Notes: a model not told the origin generated them from the letters alone. 6,488 nucleotides of DNA from WTAW01 sp050115915 (GCA_050115915.1 JASFPP010000218.1:1-6488); one strand, 5' to 3'; numbered from the stretch's first letter, positions 1 through 6,182 are shown. Translations and numbers: made by a program.

Positions 1-1371
1 ACAGCTCATTAAGGGCTAAATCTTCCTCTCCTTCCCCTCCTCAACTTCCGAAAACGCCGTTGGCTTTAATCCTTCCCCCTGAACACCTCACACAAATCCA
101 CTTCACACTACAACAACTCGCACAAGGCGCCTGCCAGGGAAGCAATAACTGGACCATCAAGGGAGATCTCACATTCTCCGGATCTCCCATATTGGCCAAT
201 GATCCCCATCGCAGCCAACAGATCCCCTCTCTCAGATACTGGGTGCACCTCAACGCACCGGGCTGGAATGTTATCGAAGGGGGAGAGCCCTGCCTTCCCG
301 GTGTCTCTATCGGTCACAACGACTACGGGGCATGGGGGCTCACCATATTCGCCATCGACCAGGAAGACCTCTATGTCTATGAAACAAACATGCTCAACCC
401 TAACCAGTACATGTACCAGGGGAACTGGGAGGACATGAAGGTCATCCAGGAAAGAATCCCCGTAAACGGTGAGGCCCCTGTGACGGTCGATCTCAAGTTC
501 ACGCGTCACGGACCTGTACTCTACGAGGACAAAGAATCTCACAAAGCGTATGCTCTTCGGGCGGCTTGGCTGGAAGTCGGGGGCGCTCCCTATCTCGCTA
601 GCCTCCGCATGGATCAGGCCAAAAATTGGGAAGAATTCAGAGAAGCCTGCAGTTTTGCTCTCACCCCCTCAGAGAACATGATATGGGCCGACACAAACAA
701 CAACATTGGCTGGCAAGCCGTAGGGATCACCCCACTCAGGGAGAATTGGGATGGTCTTCTTCCTGTTCCGGGTGATGGAAATTACGAGTGGCAGGGATAC
801 CTTCCCATTAAAGACCTCCCCCACAGCTACAACCCTCCTGAGGGATTTTTCGCCACAGCCAATCAGTACAATGTTCCCGACGGCTATCCTCACTCGGTCG
901 GTTTTGTATGGACCGATCCCTACCGCTTCTCCCGGCTCCAAGAGGTCCTTAGTTCCGGCCGAAAATTCACCATGAATGACATGATGGAACTCCAGCTTGA
1001 TTTTCTGTCCCTGCCCGCCAGGACACCGATCCCTCTTCTCAAGGGATTGACCGCCAACACAGAAAAGGTCGAACAAGCCCGACAAAAACTCCTCTCCTGG
1101 GATTGTGTGATGGATGCCGATTCCATAGAAGCAACCCTCTACCAAAGCTGGCAGCGACGGTTGTCAAGGAATGTTTGGAACCTCTACATGCCGGAACTGG
1201 GATACCTCTCTGGGGACCAATTCCCCAGGACAATCCGGGAATCCAGACAGCCCCCACTATTCCGACCTCTTCCGAATGTGGCTCAAAGGAAAATATTTCC
1301 CCATCTTTTTTTCCAGAGACAAGGTTCTATCCGCCGCCGAGATCATTACAAATCTTCAACCTAGTGAATGA
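1..1371 (+). pseudogene. Penicillin acylase-family N-terminal nucleophile hydrolase, 5' cut by window edge and broken by an internal deletion
   Basis: The family hydrolyses amide bonds (beta-lactam side chains, acyl-homoserine lactones, other acyl-amides), usually in the periplasm, after the precursor cuts itself into alpha and beta chains. The frame is open from the window edge (codons start at base 3), so the TTG at 60 is not a real start and the alpha chain lies mostly upstream. Seen: the GSNNW cleavage site with the nucleophile Ser codon at 141-143, then NDPHR, APGWNV, IGHND and AWGLTIF blocks typical of the family. Counting that Ser as 1, the Asn of ATANQ is residue 241, matching the oxyanion Asn241 I recall for the E. 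coli enzyme; Arg 262 and 265 follow. After about position 1190 the frame loses similarity and stops at 1362. The expected C-terminus (GQSGNPDSPHYSDLF, then KYFPIFFSRDKV) lies in another frame, ending at TGA 1369-1371. About 130 middle residues, including the usual WGxxH region, appear in neither frame. A sequencing or assembly error cannot be excluded. Gene family is near certain; pseudogene status is inferred. Confidence 0.85.
1188..1200 (+). other. Probable out-of-frame deletion junction in the acylase gene
   Basis: On the left the family frame reads ...SRNVWNLYMPEL (codons beginning at multiples of three). On the right the family C-terminus reads NWDTSLGTNSPGQSG in the frame one base later, starting at the Asn codon 1195-1197. 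The two readings overlap on the bases CCGGAACTGG at 1191-1200, which encode PEL in one frame and RNW in the other. A single-base indel cannot explain this, because roughly 130 residues normally lie between these two blocks. A deletion joining two copies of a short sequence such as GGAACTGG would give this structure, but the lost copy cannot be seen, so the exact endpoints are inferred. Confidence 0.6.
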
Positions 1372-1395
1372 TGTATAATTGGAGATGAGGACAAA

Positions 1396-2253
1396 ATGAA
1401 AAAAAATATATTTCTCCTTGTTCTATCTCTGATATGGATCGTCACCCCTGCAGGATCAGTTGGACAAGAAGAAGATCAAACCGTTATGGTCGAGAAATAC
1501 GGAGAGAGCCTGCAGAAAATATTCGAAGTGCAGGAAAAGATCGTTCGTATCCACCCGTTCCTCCAAAAGCTCTACCCCATCGCCATAGTGGAGGGGGACC
1601 TCTTCTATGTGTTCGACCTGGATTCCTCCCGAAAGCGTTATATTCTCGCCAAATTGGCCGAACCGGCCATGATCTTGCCCGAGGGAGTCCGCGCCGCTTT
1701 TCCCCTCGATTTTTACGACAACAAAATGGCGTGTGTGGTCACAGGAGACGTGTTCGATAATCTCTCCGGTTACGTCATGATCTTCCACGAATTCATCCAC
1801 TGTGCGCAGATGGAGTGTTGTGAGCACAAGCTCAAATCAGGATTGAGTGTTGCCCGACAAGCCCAGGAGGCCGGCGATTACATGTGGGAGCTCGATCATC
1901 CTTTCCCGTATGAAGACAGCGATTTTTCGGAAATCTATGCCATTTTTTTAGAGGCGGCTGCAGAAGGGGACGCGAATACTGTTTTTCGATGCCGCACATT
2001 TCTGAAGGAAACACTCAATACCCCTGATTACGAATACATGGTCTGGGAAGAATGGAAAGAGGGCTTCGCACGCCTGATCGAGAACAAGATTAGGAAAAAG
2101 CTGGAACTCAAAGAAAACCATGGAGGAATCGGTCCGCCCTATAATCGTGTGACTTTTTACGAAGGAGGGGCACGATACATATCCATACTTTTAAAAGAGG
2201 ACAAGGATCTCCAAGAGGATATCGAAGCGTTATTCCACAGAATGTTGAAATAG
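1396..2253 (+). CDS. Secreted HExxH-motif protein, putative zinc metallopeptidase-like (family not recognised)
   Basis: This 285-residue protein starts with a clear export signal: MKKN, a hydrophobic stretch at about residues 5-19, and a likely cleavage near Ala19-Gly-Ser. The mature part is acidic and soluble with no other membrane segment. Residues 131-135 are HEFIH, preceded by the hydrophobic VMIF, the usual setting of a zincin active-site helix (two His ligands and catalytic Glu132). About 90 residues on, WKEGFARLIE offers Glu222 as a possible third zinc ligand, an arrangement common in gluzincin-like proteins. Cys136, Cys141 and Cys142 cluster just after the motif and could form a disulfide. 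The ATG at 1396 has a GAGG ribosome site at 1387-1390, five bases away. It lies 24 bases after the last acylase stop, so the two may share a transcript. I cannot name the family; peptidase activity is inferred from the motif alone, and a non-catalytic metal-binding protein is possible. Confidence 0.8.
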   Translation: MKKNIFLLVLSLIWIVTPAGSVGQEEDQTVMVEKYGESLQKIFEVQEKIVRIHPFLQKLYPIAIVEGDLFYVFDLDSSRKRYILAKLAEPAMILPEGVRAAFPLDFYDNKMACVVTGDVFDNLSGYVMIFHEFIHCAQMECCEHKLKSGLSVARQAQEAGDYMWELDHPFPYEDSDFSEIYAIFLEAAAEGDANTVFRCRTFLKETLNTPDYEYMVWEEWKEGFARLIENKIRKKLELKENHGGIGPPYNRVTFYEGGARYISILLKEDKDLQEDIEALFHRMLK

Positions 2254-2319
2254 CTTATGAGAAAGCAATCCACACACCAATAAGACCCAGGCCATAAATC
2301 TTTGTATAGAGAGGAATGA

Positions 2320-2907
2320 ATGAACGATTGGGAGAGAATCGTAAAGCGGTTCAACACACATGAGTGGCGTCCGGAAAAGGCCAAGACAGCCGTACTCTTC
2401 ATCGACTGTCAAGAGTATTTTCGAGGTCTAATCTCCCCTATCCTGGGTAATATAAAACAAGTTATCGAAACAGCCCATAGGGCAAACGTCCCCTTGTTTT
2501 TCACGCAACACGGACATAAGCCGAACGAGGAGCCAGGTCTATTGGGAGATTGGTGGGCAGATATCATCATCGAAGGGAACCAGAGTGCTGAGTTTATTCA
2601 GGAATTAGGTCTCAGGCCAGAAGATACAATCATCAAAAAAGACCGGTACAGCGCTTTCTACAAAACCGATTTAGAACAAAAGATACGAAAGAAATACATT
2701 AGAGATTTGATCATAGGGGGTGTGATGACAAATCTCTGTTGTGAGACAACAGCTAGAGATGCCTTCGTCAGAGATTTCAGGGTGTTCTTTCTGGTTGATG
2801 GCACATCGACCACAAATGCGGAATTGCATCTGGCAACGCTTAAAAACCTGTCCTACGGATTTGCCACACTGATGACTTGTGATCAGGTGTTAAATATACT
2901 CACATAG
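2320..2907 (+). CDS. Isochorismatase-family cysteine hydrolase
   Basis: This 195-residue cytoplasmic enzyme of the isochorismatase/nicotinamidase fold has the family's typical length. The catalytic triad is visible: Asp29 in VLFIDCQ at the end of the first strand, Lys107 in KKDRYSAFYKTDLE, and the nucleophile Cys140 in GGVMTNLCCETTARDA, which also holds the conserved cis-peptide Gly-Val. Family members hydrolyse amides, carbamoyl compounds, nicotinamide or isochorismate; the motifs do not tell which. True isochorismatases are rare, and no enterobactin-type genes are nearby, so a small-amide hydrolase is more likely. Cys141 next to the nucleophile replaces the Val usual there, a minor variation. 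The ATG has GAGAGG at 2309-2314 a few bases upstream; another ATG at 2316 is out of frame. It starts 66 bases after the HExxH gene in the same direction, so co-transcription is possible but not shown. Confidence 0.9.
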   Translation: MNDWERIVKRFNTHEWRPEKAKTAVLFIDCQEYFRGLISPILGNIKQVIETAHRANVPLFFTQHGHKPNEEPGLLGDWWADIIIEGNQSAEFIQELGLRPEDTIIKKDRYSAFYKTDLEQKIRKKYIRDLIIGGVMTNLCCETTARDAFVRDFRVFFLVDGTSTTNAELHLATLKNLSYGFATLMTCDQVLNILT

Positions 2908-2993
2908 AGGAGAAACAGTTTTTTTGTGGGGACGTTCCCTTATCGGAGCGTTTGGAAAACGATCCCTCATCTCACAAAAAATAATGCGGGGAA

Positions 2994-3031
2994 TGGACTT
3001 CACACACAATAGGTGCCAGGTCCACTTTTTT
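2994..3031 (+). terminator. Weak candidate terminator after the cysteine hydrolase
   Basis: TGGACTT (2994-3000) can pair with AGGTCCA (3018-3024) with one G-U pair. One C follows, then six T bases at 3026-3031. The loop of 17 bases is long and the stem short, so this is a weak candidate. Its right arm is part of the first REP-like unit, which makes the pairing possibly accidental. No better terminator is seen between the hydrolase stop and the converging gene. Confidence 0.25.
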
Positions 3032-3070
3032 ATTACCCCTGGAAATAGGTGCCTGACCCCTATTTTAGGG
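3008..3070. repeat. Two tandem REP-like units (AATAGGTGCC, 36-base period)
   Basis: The ten bases AATAGGTGCC occur at 3008-3017 and again at 3044-3053. What follows diverges: AGGTCCACTTTTT after the first and TGACCCCTATTTT after the second. The second unit is strongly palindromic. From memory, motifs of the type AGGTGCCTGACCCC are dispersed intergenic repeats in many environmental bacterial genomes and are often found near REP-associated (Y1) transposases. No such transposase is in this window. The block lies between the converging ends of the cysteine hydrolase and the thioredoxin-like gene, the usual place for such elements. Confidence 0.6.
3037..3070. repeat. Palindromic hairpin of the second REP-like unit, overlapping the 3' end of the thioredoxin-like gene
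   Basis: AAATAGG (3043-3049) and CCTATTT (3059-3065) are perfectly complementary around a nine-base loop, TGCCTGACC. Beyond a small internal asymmetry (GG against T), CCCT (3037-3040) pairs with AGGG (3067-3070). The right arm contains the TAA stop (3067-3065 on the minus strand) and the last proline codon of the thioredoxin-like gene. Neither side has a T-tract right after the stem, so it is not a classical intrinsic terminator, though it could protect or end the two converging transcripts. Confidence 0.65.
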
Positions 3071-3307
3071 AAGTTCCTCGTTGATCCAGTTTTTTATCTC
3101 TTCCGATGAGGGGATTCTTCCCGAAGATTTGACCTTTTTGTTGATCATAAGCCCTGGCGTTGTAAACACCCCAAGCTTCGCAATTTCGTTGATATCTTTG
3201 ACTTTTTGCACATCAGCAGCCACACTGAGCTCAGCGAGTGCATTAATCGTTCGCTTTTCCAATTCATTACAGCGGGGACATCCTGTTCCGAGAATTCTAA
3301 TTTCCAT
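3065..3307 (-). CDS. Small thioredoxin-like redox-active disulfide protein
   Basis: This is an 80-residue protein of the short glutaredoxin/thioredoxin-like family known as 'redox-active disulfide protein 2' (Thioredoxin_3). Seen: an N-terminal beta strand MEIRILG, the CPRC active site (Cys10 and Cys13), and the thioredoxin-fold cis-proline in VFTTPG (Pro51). Its length is normal for the family. The ATG at 3307 is preceded on the minus strand by AAGAGGAG about seven bases away; a longer reading frame beginning at 3457 would overlap the permease by over 130 bases and is rejected. The start is 13 bases after the permease stop, so the two are co-transcribed. Such proteins recur beside this permease type together with an ArsR regulator, and may reduce or relay a thiol-bound substrate or the permease's own cysteines; that role is inferred. 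Its stop codon lies inside a repeat hairpin. Confidence 0.9.
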   Translation of the reverse strand: MEIRILGTGCPRCNELEKRTINALAELSVAADVQKVKDINEIAKLGVFTTPGLMINKKVKSSGRIPSSEEIKNWINEELP

Positions 3308-3320
3308 GACTCTTCTCCTC

Positions 3321-4490
3321 TTAGAAAAAATTACCGTAGATAAGTCCGGTGATCGTTGCCATAACCACAACCAAACAGATATATACAAGTGTCTTTTTTG
3401 TTCCGATGATGCTCCGGATGACCAGCATGTTGGGGAGAGAGAGCGCCGGCCCTGCAAGAAGAAGGGCTAAAGCGGGCCCCTGACCCATCCCTGCACCCAA
3501 GAGTCCCTCCAGGATTGGCACTTCGGTCAGAGTCGCAAAGTACATAAGCGCCCCTGCCACAGATGCAAACAGAGTGGCTCCCATAGAATTCCCTCCCACA
3601 AGGCGCTCCACCCACTCATTGGGAATCAGGGCTTCATGGCCCGGACGGCCGAGCAAAAAACCGGCCACCAAAACTCCAGCAAAAAGGAGCGGCAATATCT
3701 GCTTGGCGAAGATCCAGGTCGAATCCACCCATTCTCTTCGCTCATGCTTTTTAAACCATTTCCAAACCATCCATGCAATGATTAAAAGCAGGCCCGCGCC
3801 GATAATCCATTTGCTCTGATAGATCGCAATCCAGAAAGAGGGTGAAGTCTCTGCCGGTCTTCCCCAGTTAATAAACACAAGAAAGCCGACCATAGCCGCA
3901 AAGTAGAGCCCTGTTTTCCAGAGCGGCCGTTCATCATGCAGCTCGCTACCAATCTCCAGCTCTCCAACCTCGCGATTTGCCTCATCTCTACGGAATATAA
4001 AATGCATGCACAGGCCGATGACAACTGCAAACACAACAGCCCCGATAGCCCTTGCCAGACCGAGCTTCGCACCCAATACTTTTGCCGTGAGGATGATGGC
4101 CAACACATTTATGGCAGGCCCGGAATACAGGAAGGCCGTTGCCGGCCCGATGCCAGCCCCGCGAGTGTAGATCCCAGCAAAGAGCGGCAAAACCGTACAG
4201 GAACAAACAGCCAACACCGTGCCTGAGACAGATGCGATGCTGTAGGATACAATCTTTTTTGCTTTCGCTCCAAAATATTTAATGACGGATTCCTTGCTCA
4301 CAAAAACAGAAATCGCACCTGCAATAAAAAACGCTGGAATGAGGCAAAAAAGGACATGCTGTCTGGCATACTCCTTAAGCAGCGCAAACCCCTCGACCAG
4401 CCCATTCTGGAAACGCAGGCTCTCGACCGGAATAAAATACGCAGCCACGAACACGAGGACAAAAATAAGAAGGATCTTCCATTCTTTCAT
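3321..4490 (-). CDS. ArsP/DUF318-family inner-membrane permease
   Basis: This 389-residue polytopic membrane protein has about ten hydrophobic segments and a charged cytoplasmic loop near residues 166-190. It belongs to the permease family that includes ArsP, whose studied members export trivalent organoarsenicals. Motifs seen: AVCSCTVLPLFAGIY with a Cys-Ser-Cys pair at about residues 96-98, GPATAFLYSGPAINV at about 115-129, and near the C-terminus TEVPI followed by GPALSLPNM, an inverted echo of the first half that suggests two related repeats. The ATG at 4490 is preferred because GGAG stands nine bases upstream on the minus strand. A GTG at 4505 would add five residues (MEFTA) but lacks a good ribosome site. 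The gene lies 45 bases after arsR and 13 before the thioredoxin-like gene. Substrate is unproven: methylated arsenite, arsenite or another thiol-reactive compound are candidates given the ArsR partner. Confidence 0.9.
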   Translation of the reverse strand: MKEWKILLIFVLVFVAAYFIPVESLRFQNGLVEGFALLKEYARQHVLFCLIPAFFIAGAISVFVSKESVIKYFGAKAKKIVSYSIASVSGTVLAVCSCTVLPLFAGIYTRGAGIGPATAFLYSGPAINVLAIILTAKVLGAKLGLARAIGAVVFAVVIGLCMHFIFRRDEANREVGELEIGSELHDERPLWKTGLYFAAMVGFLVFINWGRPAETSPSFWIAIYQSKWIIGAGLLLIIAWMVWKWFKKHERREWVDSTWIFAKQILPLLFAGVLVAGFLLGRPGHEALIPNEWVERLVGGNSMGATLFASVAGALMYFATLTEVPILEGLLGAGMGQGPALALLLAGPALSLPNMLVIRSIIGTKKTLVYICLVVVMATITGLIYGNFF

Positions 4491-4535
4491 TGCTGTAAAC
4501 TCCACATAGGCTTATTCATAGTGTCGAACTTTAGG

Positions 4536-4874
4536 TTAACGGCAAATATCCACACGGTCAGCTCTTCGGGCCTTCTCTATATAAGGGATTAATTCAGGGT
4601 CATCCTTGAGAGAACCTCGCAAAAGCATCAACATCTCTTTAACGAACGGCGATGGTTCGGAAACGAGGGAATAATTCACCCATTTCCCCTCTTTGTGATC
4701 CTGAATCAGTCCAGCTTCATTGAGCAAACTCAGATGCTTGGAAACGGTTGACGGCGCCAAATCAAGTGTCGTAGTGATCTCACAAACACACATGGGCTTG
4801 ACCTCCAGCATCTTGACGATCGCAAGCCTATTCTTATCGCTAAGTGCCTTAAATATTTTTGTCTGAGTTTTCAT
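4536..4874 (-). CDS. arsR: ArsR/SmtB-family metalloid-responsive repressor
   Basis: This 112-residue winged-helix regulator has the family's usual size. Seen: KIFKALSDKNRLAIVKML (first helices), MCVCEIT with Cys29 and Cys31 matching the ELCVCDL-type metal-binding box of arsenic sensors, the recognition helix STVSKHLSLLNEAGLI, and the beta wing KEGKWVNYSL. The third cysteine of the E. coli-type site is absent (Thr in that region), but Cys111 in the C-terminal VDICR tail could supply a third thiolate; this is inference. The ATG at 4874 has AGG about six bases upstream. An extension to 4925 would run through the operator and part of the -10 box, so it is rejected. The family normally represses its own operon and releases DNA when As(III), Sb(III) or a related ligand binds. 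The promoter and dyad just upstream fit autoregulation of this gene, the permease and the thioredoxin-like gene. Confidence 0.93.
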   Translation of the reverse strand: MKTQTKIFKALSDKNRLAIVKMLEVKPMCVCEITTTLDLAPSTVSKHLSLLNEAGLIQDHKEGKWVNYSLVSEPSPFVKEMLMLLRGSLKDDPELIPYIEKARRADRVDICR

Positions 4875-4892
4875 CCGAAACCTCGTTATTCC

Positions 4893-4918
4893 TATATTTC
4901 GCCAATTAACGAAATATA
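4893..4918. promoter_or_regulatory. Inverted-repeat operator, probable ArsR binding site
   Basis: TATATTTCG at 4893-4901 and CGAAATATA at 4910-4918 are perfect reverse complements, nine bases each, separated by eight bases centred on AATT. The dyad covers the end of the -10 box and the predicted start site, so a bound dimer would block RNA polymerase. ArsR/SmtB repressors bind AT-rich dyads of this size just ahead of their own gene. Binding by this ArsR is inferred from position. Confidence 0.7.
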
Positions 4919-4944
4919 ATAGCACATGGACTCATCCCCATCAA
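4916..4944 (-). promoter_or_regulatory. Sigma70-type promoter of the arsR-permease-thioredoxin operon
   Basis: Read on the minus strand, TTGATG (4944-4939) is separated by exactly 17 bases from TATTAT (4921-4916). Each hexamer has one or two mismatches to the TTGACA/TATAAT consensus. Transcription would start near 4909, leaving a leader of about 35 bases before the arsR ATG. The -10 box overlaps the outer arm of the operator dyad by three bases. Confidence 0.7.
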
Positions 4945-4991
4945 GGATTTTTTTCGCGAGGTCAAGAAAGATTAGATGAATAATTATGTTT

Positions 4992-6134
4992 TCAGGATCT
5001 GGGATTAAAAAGATAAACCCCATCAAATTCCGGGCAGATGAGCGCGCTCCCGATCTTTTTCAGCACATCCAAAGGAGCTCGGTACAGGTGAATCTTTATG
5101 GGGAAAGCTTCTTCCCCATCCGGCTCAAGCTTCAAACCCCAGGAATGGCATTCCAATTCTCCGAAGGCCAGCGGTCCCTCCTCGAGATGGCTGTAGATCT
5201 GGATGGCATCGCCGTTGGTCGCCTGCTCCACCTTAGGACGGTCCACATACCTCCCTTCTGGCTCTACGGGAAACGTCATAAAGACCAAGGAAGCGATCCC
5301 CTTATCGATGTCAAAAATATATCCAATCACTCCTTTGGACGACTCTGGCCGGACCCCCACTTTGTAACGCCGACTCCCATGGATAAAATAGGAAAAGGAA
5401 TCGGGATTCGCTTTGACGTACTTCTCGGGGACAGGCTCGAAATAATTGCCTCGCCAGGCCTCATTACTCACATCTTCCACCGGCACCACCATCGTGCCCT
5501 TTGGCGGCACCTGGATCAAACACCACAGGTCCAAAATTCGATCGAGCATCTCTTCCGAGTTATTCCGCAAAGCGTGATTAAAATCGATACCCATGTATTG
5601 ATAATCAGCCCCCTCAAAATCTGCGCTGCCAAGAAGCGGATCCTCCAAAAAATCAAAAGCCCGCGTCAAGGTCAGATCATACTGATGTGCCCCATCATTC
5701 GAAGTTACCAGAAACGAATTCTGAAAAGAATGCCTTTTCTTCCCCCATTCCACCTCCATGTAATTTCCCGGGTCCATCATGGAGAAGTCCCTGTTTCCCG
5801 TCCAGTCGGGCTTGAAGAGAAAACCCTTATCGCCACCCTCAGGAGAAACCCAGGAACGCTGCCCTCCCTGTCCCGAGAGAACATCGGGATGTGTCCAGAA
5901 CAGATTTTTGCCCCCAAGACAAGCCGCAAGGATCCTGGCTCCGAATTTCGGAACAATAACAAGTGAGTCTTTATCTGCATCGCCCATAATAACCAGTTCG
6001 ATATTTTCTTTCTGTAAAGTTTCGACTATCATTTTCATATCGTTCCTCTTTTCCTTGTCTTTAGGAGCGCAAGTCATTAATAAAGCACTCAGGACAAAAA
6101 TCATCGCAAAAAAGAACCTGTGCCGCTTGTTCAT
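4992..6134 (-). CDS. Predicted lipoprotein with galactose-mutarotase-like (aldose epimerase-like) features
   Basis: This 380-residue protein begins with a basic MNKRHR, a hydrophobic helix, and a lipobox-like ALLMTC with Cys22 as the lipid-bearing residue, so it is probably anchored on the periplasmic side. The rest is beta-rich. Features resembling mutarotase-fold sugar-binding proteins (DUF6786-like from memory): FGARILAACLGGKNLFW near residues 64-80, GGQRSWVSPEGG at 90-101, YKVGVRPESSKGVIGYIFD at 257-275, and FGELECHSWGLKLEPDG at 324-340, recalling the family's 'ELE...L.PG' ending. I cannot identify catalytic residues with certainty, and a non-enzymatic carbohydrate-binding role is equally possible. 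The ATG is supported by AGGAG about seven bases upstream on the minus strand. The stop lies some 50 bases before the arsR promoter -35 box, and no intrinsic terminator is visible between them, so read-through into arsR is conceivable. Confidence 0.85.
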   Translation of the reverse strand: MNKRHRFFFAMIFVLSALLMTCAPKDKEKRNDMKMIVETLQKENIELVIMGDADKDSLVIVPKFGARILAACLGGKNLFWTHPDVLSGQGGQRSWVSPEGGDKGFLFKPDWTGNRDFSMMDPGNYMEVEWGKKRHSFQNSFLVTSNDGAHQYDLTLTRAFDFLEDPLLGSADFEGADYQYMGIDFNHALRNNSEEMLDRILDLWCLIQVPPKGTMVVPVEDVSNEAWRGNYFEPVPEKYVKANPDSFSYFIHGSRRYKVGVRPESSKGVIGYIFDIDKGIASLVFMTFPVEPEGRYVDRPKVEQATNGDAIQIYSHLEEGPLAFGELECHSWGLKLEPDGEEAFPIKIHLYRAPLDVLKKIGSALICPEFDGVYLFNPRS

Positions 6135-6160
6135 CGAGATCTCCTGCTTTTTAAGTCCAG

Positions 6161-6182
6161 ACGGTCTCCTTATAGGGACCGT
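6161..6182 (-). promoter_or_regulatory. Hairpin in the leader upstream of the lipoprotein gene
   Basis: ACGGTCTCC (6161-6169) and GGGACCGT (6175-6182) pair as an eight-base stem with one bulged base and a five-base loop. On the minus strand it ends 26 bases before the ATG and is not followed by a T-tract. It lies in the 132-base gap between the membrane-protein stop and the lipoprotein start. A role in ending the upstream transcript or shaping the leader is possible but not shown; no convincing promoter hexamers were found in this gap. Confidence 0.35.

Noticed and set aside
60..62. TTG as start of the acylase
   Set aside because: The frame is open to the window edge and the residues before GSNNW belong to the alpha chain and spacer region; there is no ribosome site.
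1188..1371. Programmed ribosomal frameshift in the acylase
   Set aside because: A frameshift would not restore the roughly 130 missing residues, and no slippery heptamer is seen at the junction.
1374..1379. Perfect TATAAT just before the HExxH gene
   Set aside because: There is no acceptable -35 box at 16-18 bases, and transcription would start inside the ribosome site about ten bases before the ATG.
2924..3109. 61-codon plus-strand open frame between the convergent genes
   Set aside because: It runs through the repeat block and into the antisense of the thioredoxin-like gene, with no protein motif.
3308..3457. N-terminal extension of the thioredoxin-like gene
   Set aside because: It would overlap the permease by more than 130 bases, and the ATG at 3307 has a strong ribosome site and begins the fold exactly.
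4875..4925. 17-residue N-terminal extension of ArsR
   Set aside because: It would be encoded by the operator and part of the -10 box, upstream of or at the predicted transcription start; the ATG at 4874 gives a normal family length.
4986..5966. Long plus-strand open frame of 326 codons
   Set aside because: It lies antisense to the lipoprotein gene, has no ribosome site or recognisable motif, and the minus-strand frame has a signal peptide, ribosome site and family-like motifs.
6132..6160. Nine-codon leader peptide beginning at CTG and ending in TGA overlapping the lipoprotein ATG, with a TAAGGAG inside the hairpin
   Set aside because: A CTG start is rare and so short a frame can occur by chance; nothing else supports translation.
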